Shown here: in pieces, positions 46,496 through 46,508 of the stretch
How positions within the stretch are numbered: the first letter of the stretch is position 1
Layout: each line of letters begins with the position of its first letter
Assembly: GCA_003671275.1 (NCBI GenBank)
Contig: QWPB01000056.1
Span: forward strand, 1-46,508
DNA from: Planctomycetota bacterium
Lineage (GTDB): Bacteria > Planctomycetota > Planctomycetia > Planctomycetales > Planctomycetaceae
Length of the DNA stretch: 46,508 bases
Direction of reading: 5' to 3'
Program-made: the position numbers and the translations under genes
The notes under the pieces: generated by a model
What the model was told of the DNA's origin: nothing
Database searches by the model: none
The model's input: only the letters and a program-made list of their open reading frames with translations

Positions 46496-46508
46496 CGCCA
46501 GATTTCGG

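Overview
The window looks like chromosomal DNA from a planctomycete. The supporting genes are typical of that phylum: two FGly-type sulfatases, a DUF1559 prepilin-like protein with an H-X9-DG motif, a very large PVC-type protein with one CxxCH haem site, a Tat-exported Gfo/Idh/MocA oxidoreductase, an FhcB/FwdB-type formylmethanofuran dehydrogenase subunit, a stand-alone FabZ-like dehydratase and an mraZ gene with no division cluster around it. Base composition is moderately high in GC. I cannot assign a genus.

Layout. 1-10101: a truncated epmA (window edge), an RF-1/GGQ-domain protein on the plus strand, then a run of minus-strand genes read right to left: glycyl-tRNA synthetase, dCTP deaminase, leucyl aminopeptidase, RuvX, Gfo/Idh/MocA oxidoreductase and a TPR lipoprotein. 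Several gaps here hold short hairpin repeats. 10455-16613: two sulfatases on opposite strands around an orphan cytochrome-oxidase-subunit-III-like gene, followed on the plus strand by a membrane protein, the DUF1559 protein and a secreted peroxiredoxin. 16759-23467: a small lipoprotein, FabZ-like, MraZ, DapA-like, a secreted YHS-like protein, ScpB with an upstream membrane-anchored protein, and a PSP1-domain protein. 23468-24026 holds the tail of a dead IS3-type transposase. 24027-28059: MnmE, a multi-pass membrane protein, an MgtC-like protein and a DUF1653 protein.

28091-35446 is the most unusual part. It is a 2-oxoglutarate dehydrogenase operon, sucA-sucB-...-lpd on the minus strand, with a complete type II restriction-modification pair between sucB and lpd. 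The endonuclease matches NgoMIV in length and at active-site positions E70, D140, S185, K187 and E201 and at the CCGG-contacting R191, D193 and R194, so the predicted target is GCCGGC. Its partner has a TSPPY motif, which suggests an N4-cytosine methylase. A nested inverted repeat lies exactly at the sucB/methylase junction.

35728-42414 (minus strand): FhcB, a ComF-type phosphoribosyltransferase, threonine aldolase, RbfA, an eroded ISAs1-type transposase, CoaB and a POT-family transporter. 42718-46197: the PVC haem protein. The window ends with tRNA-Pro(CGG), a strong terminator and another inverted repeat. All functions are read from sequence motifs alone; no database search was run.
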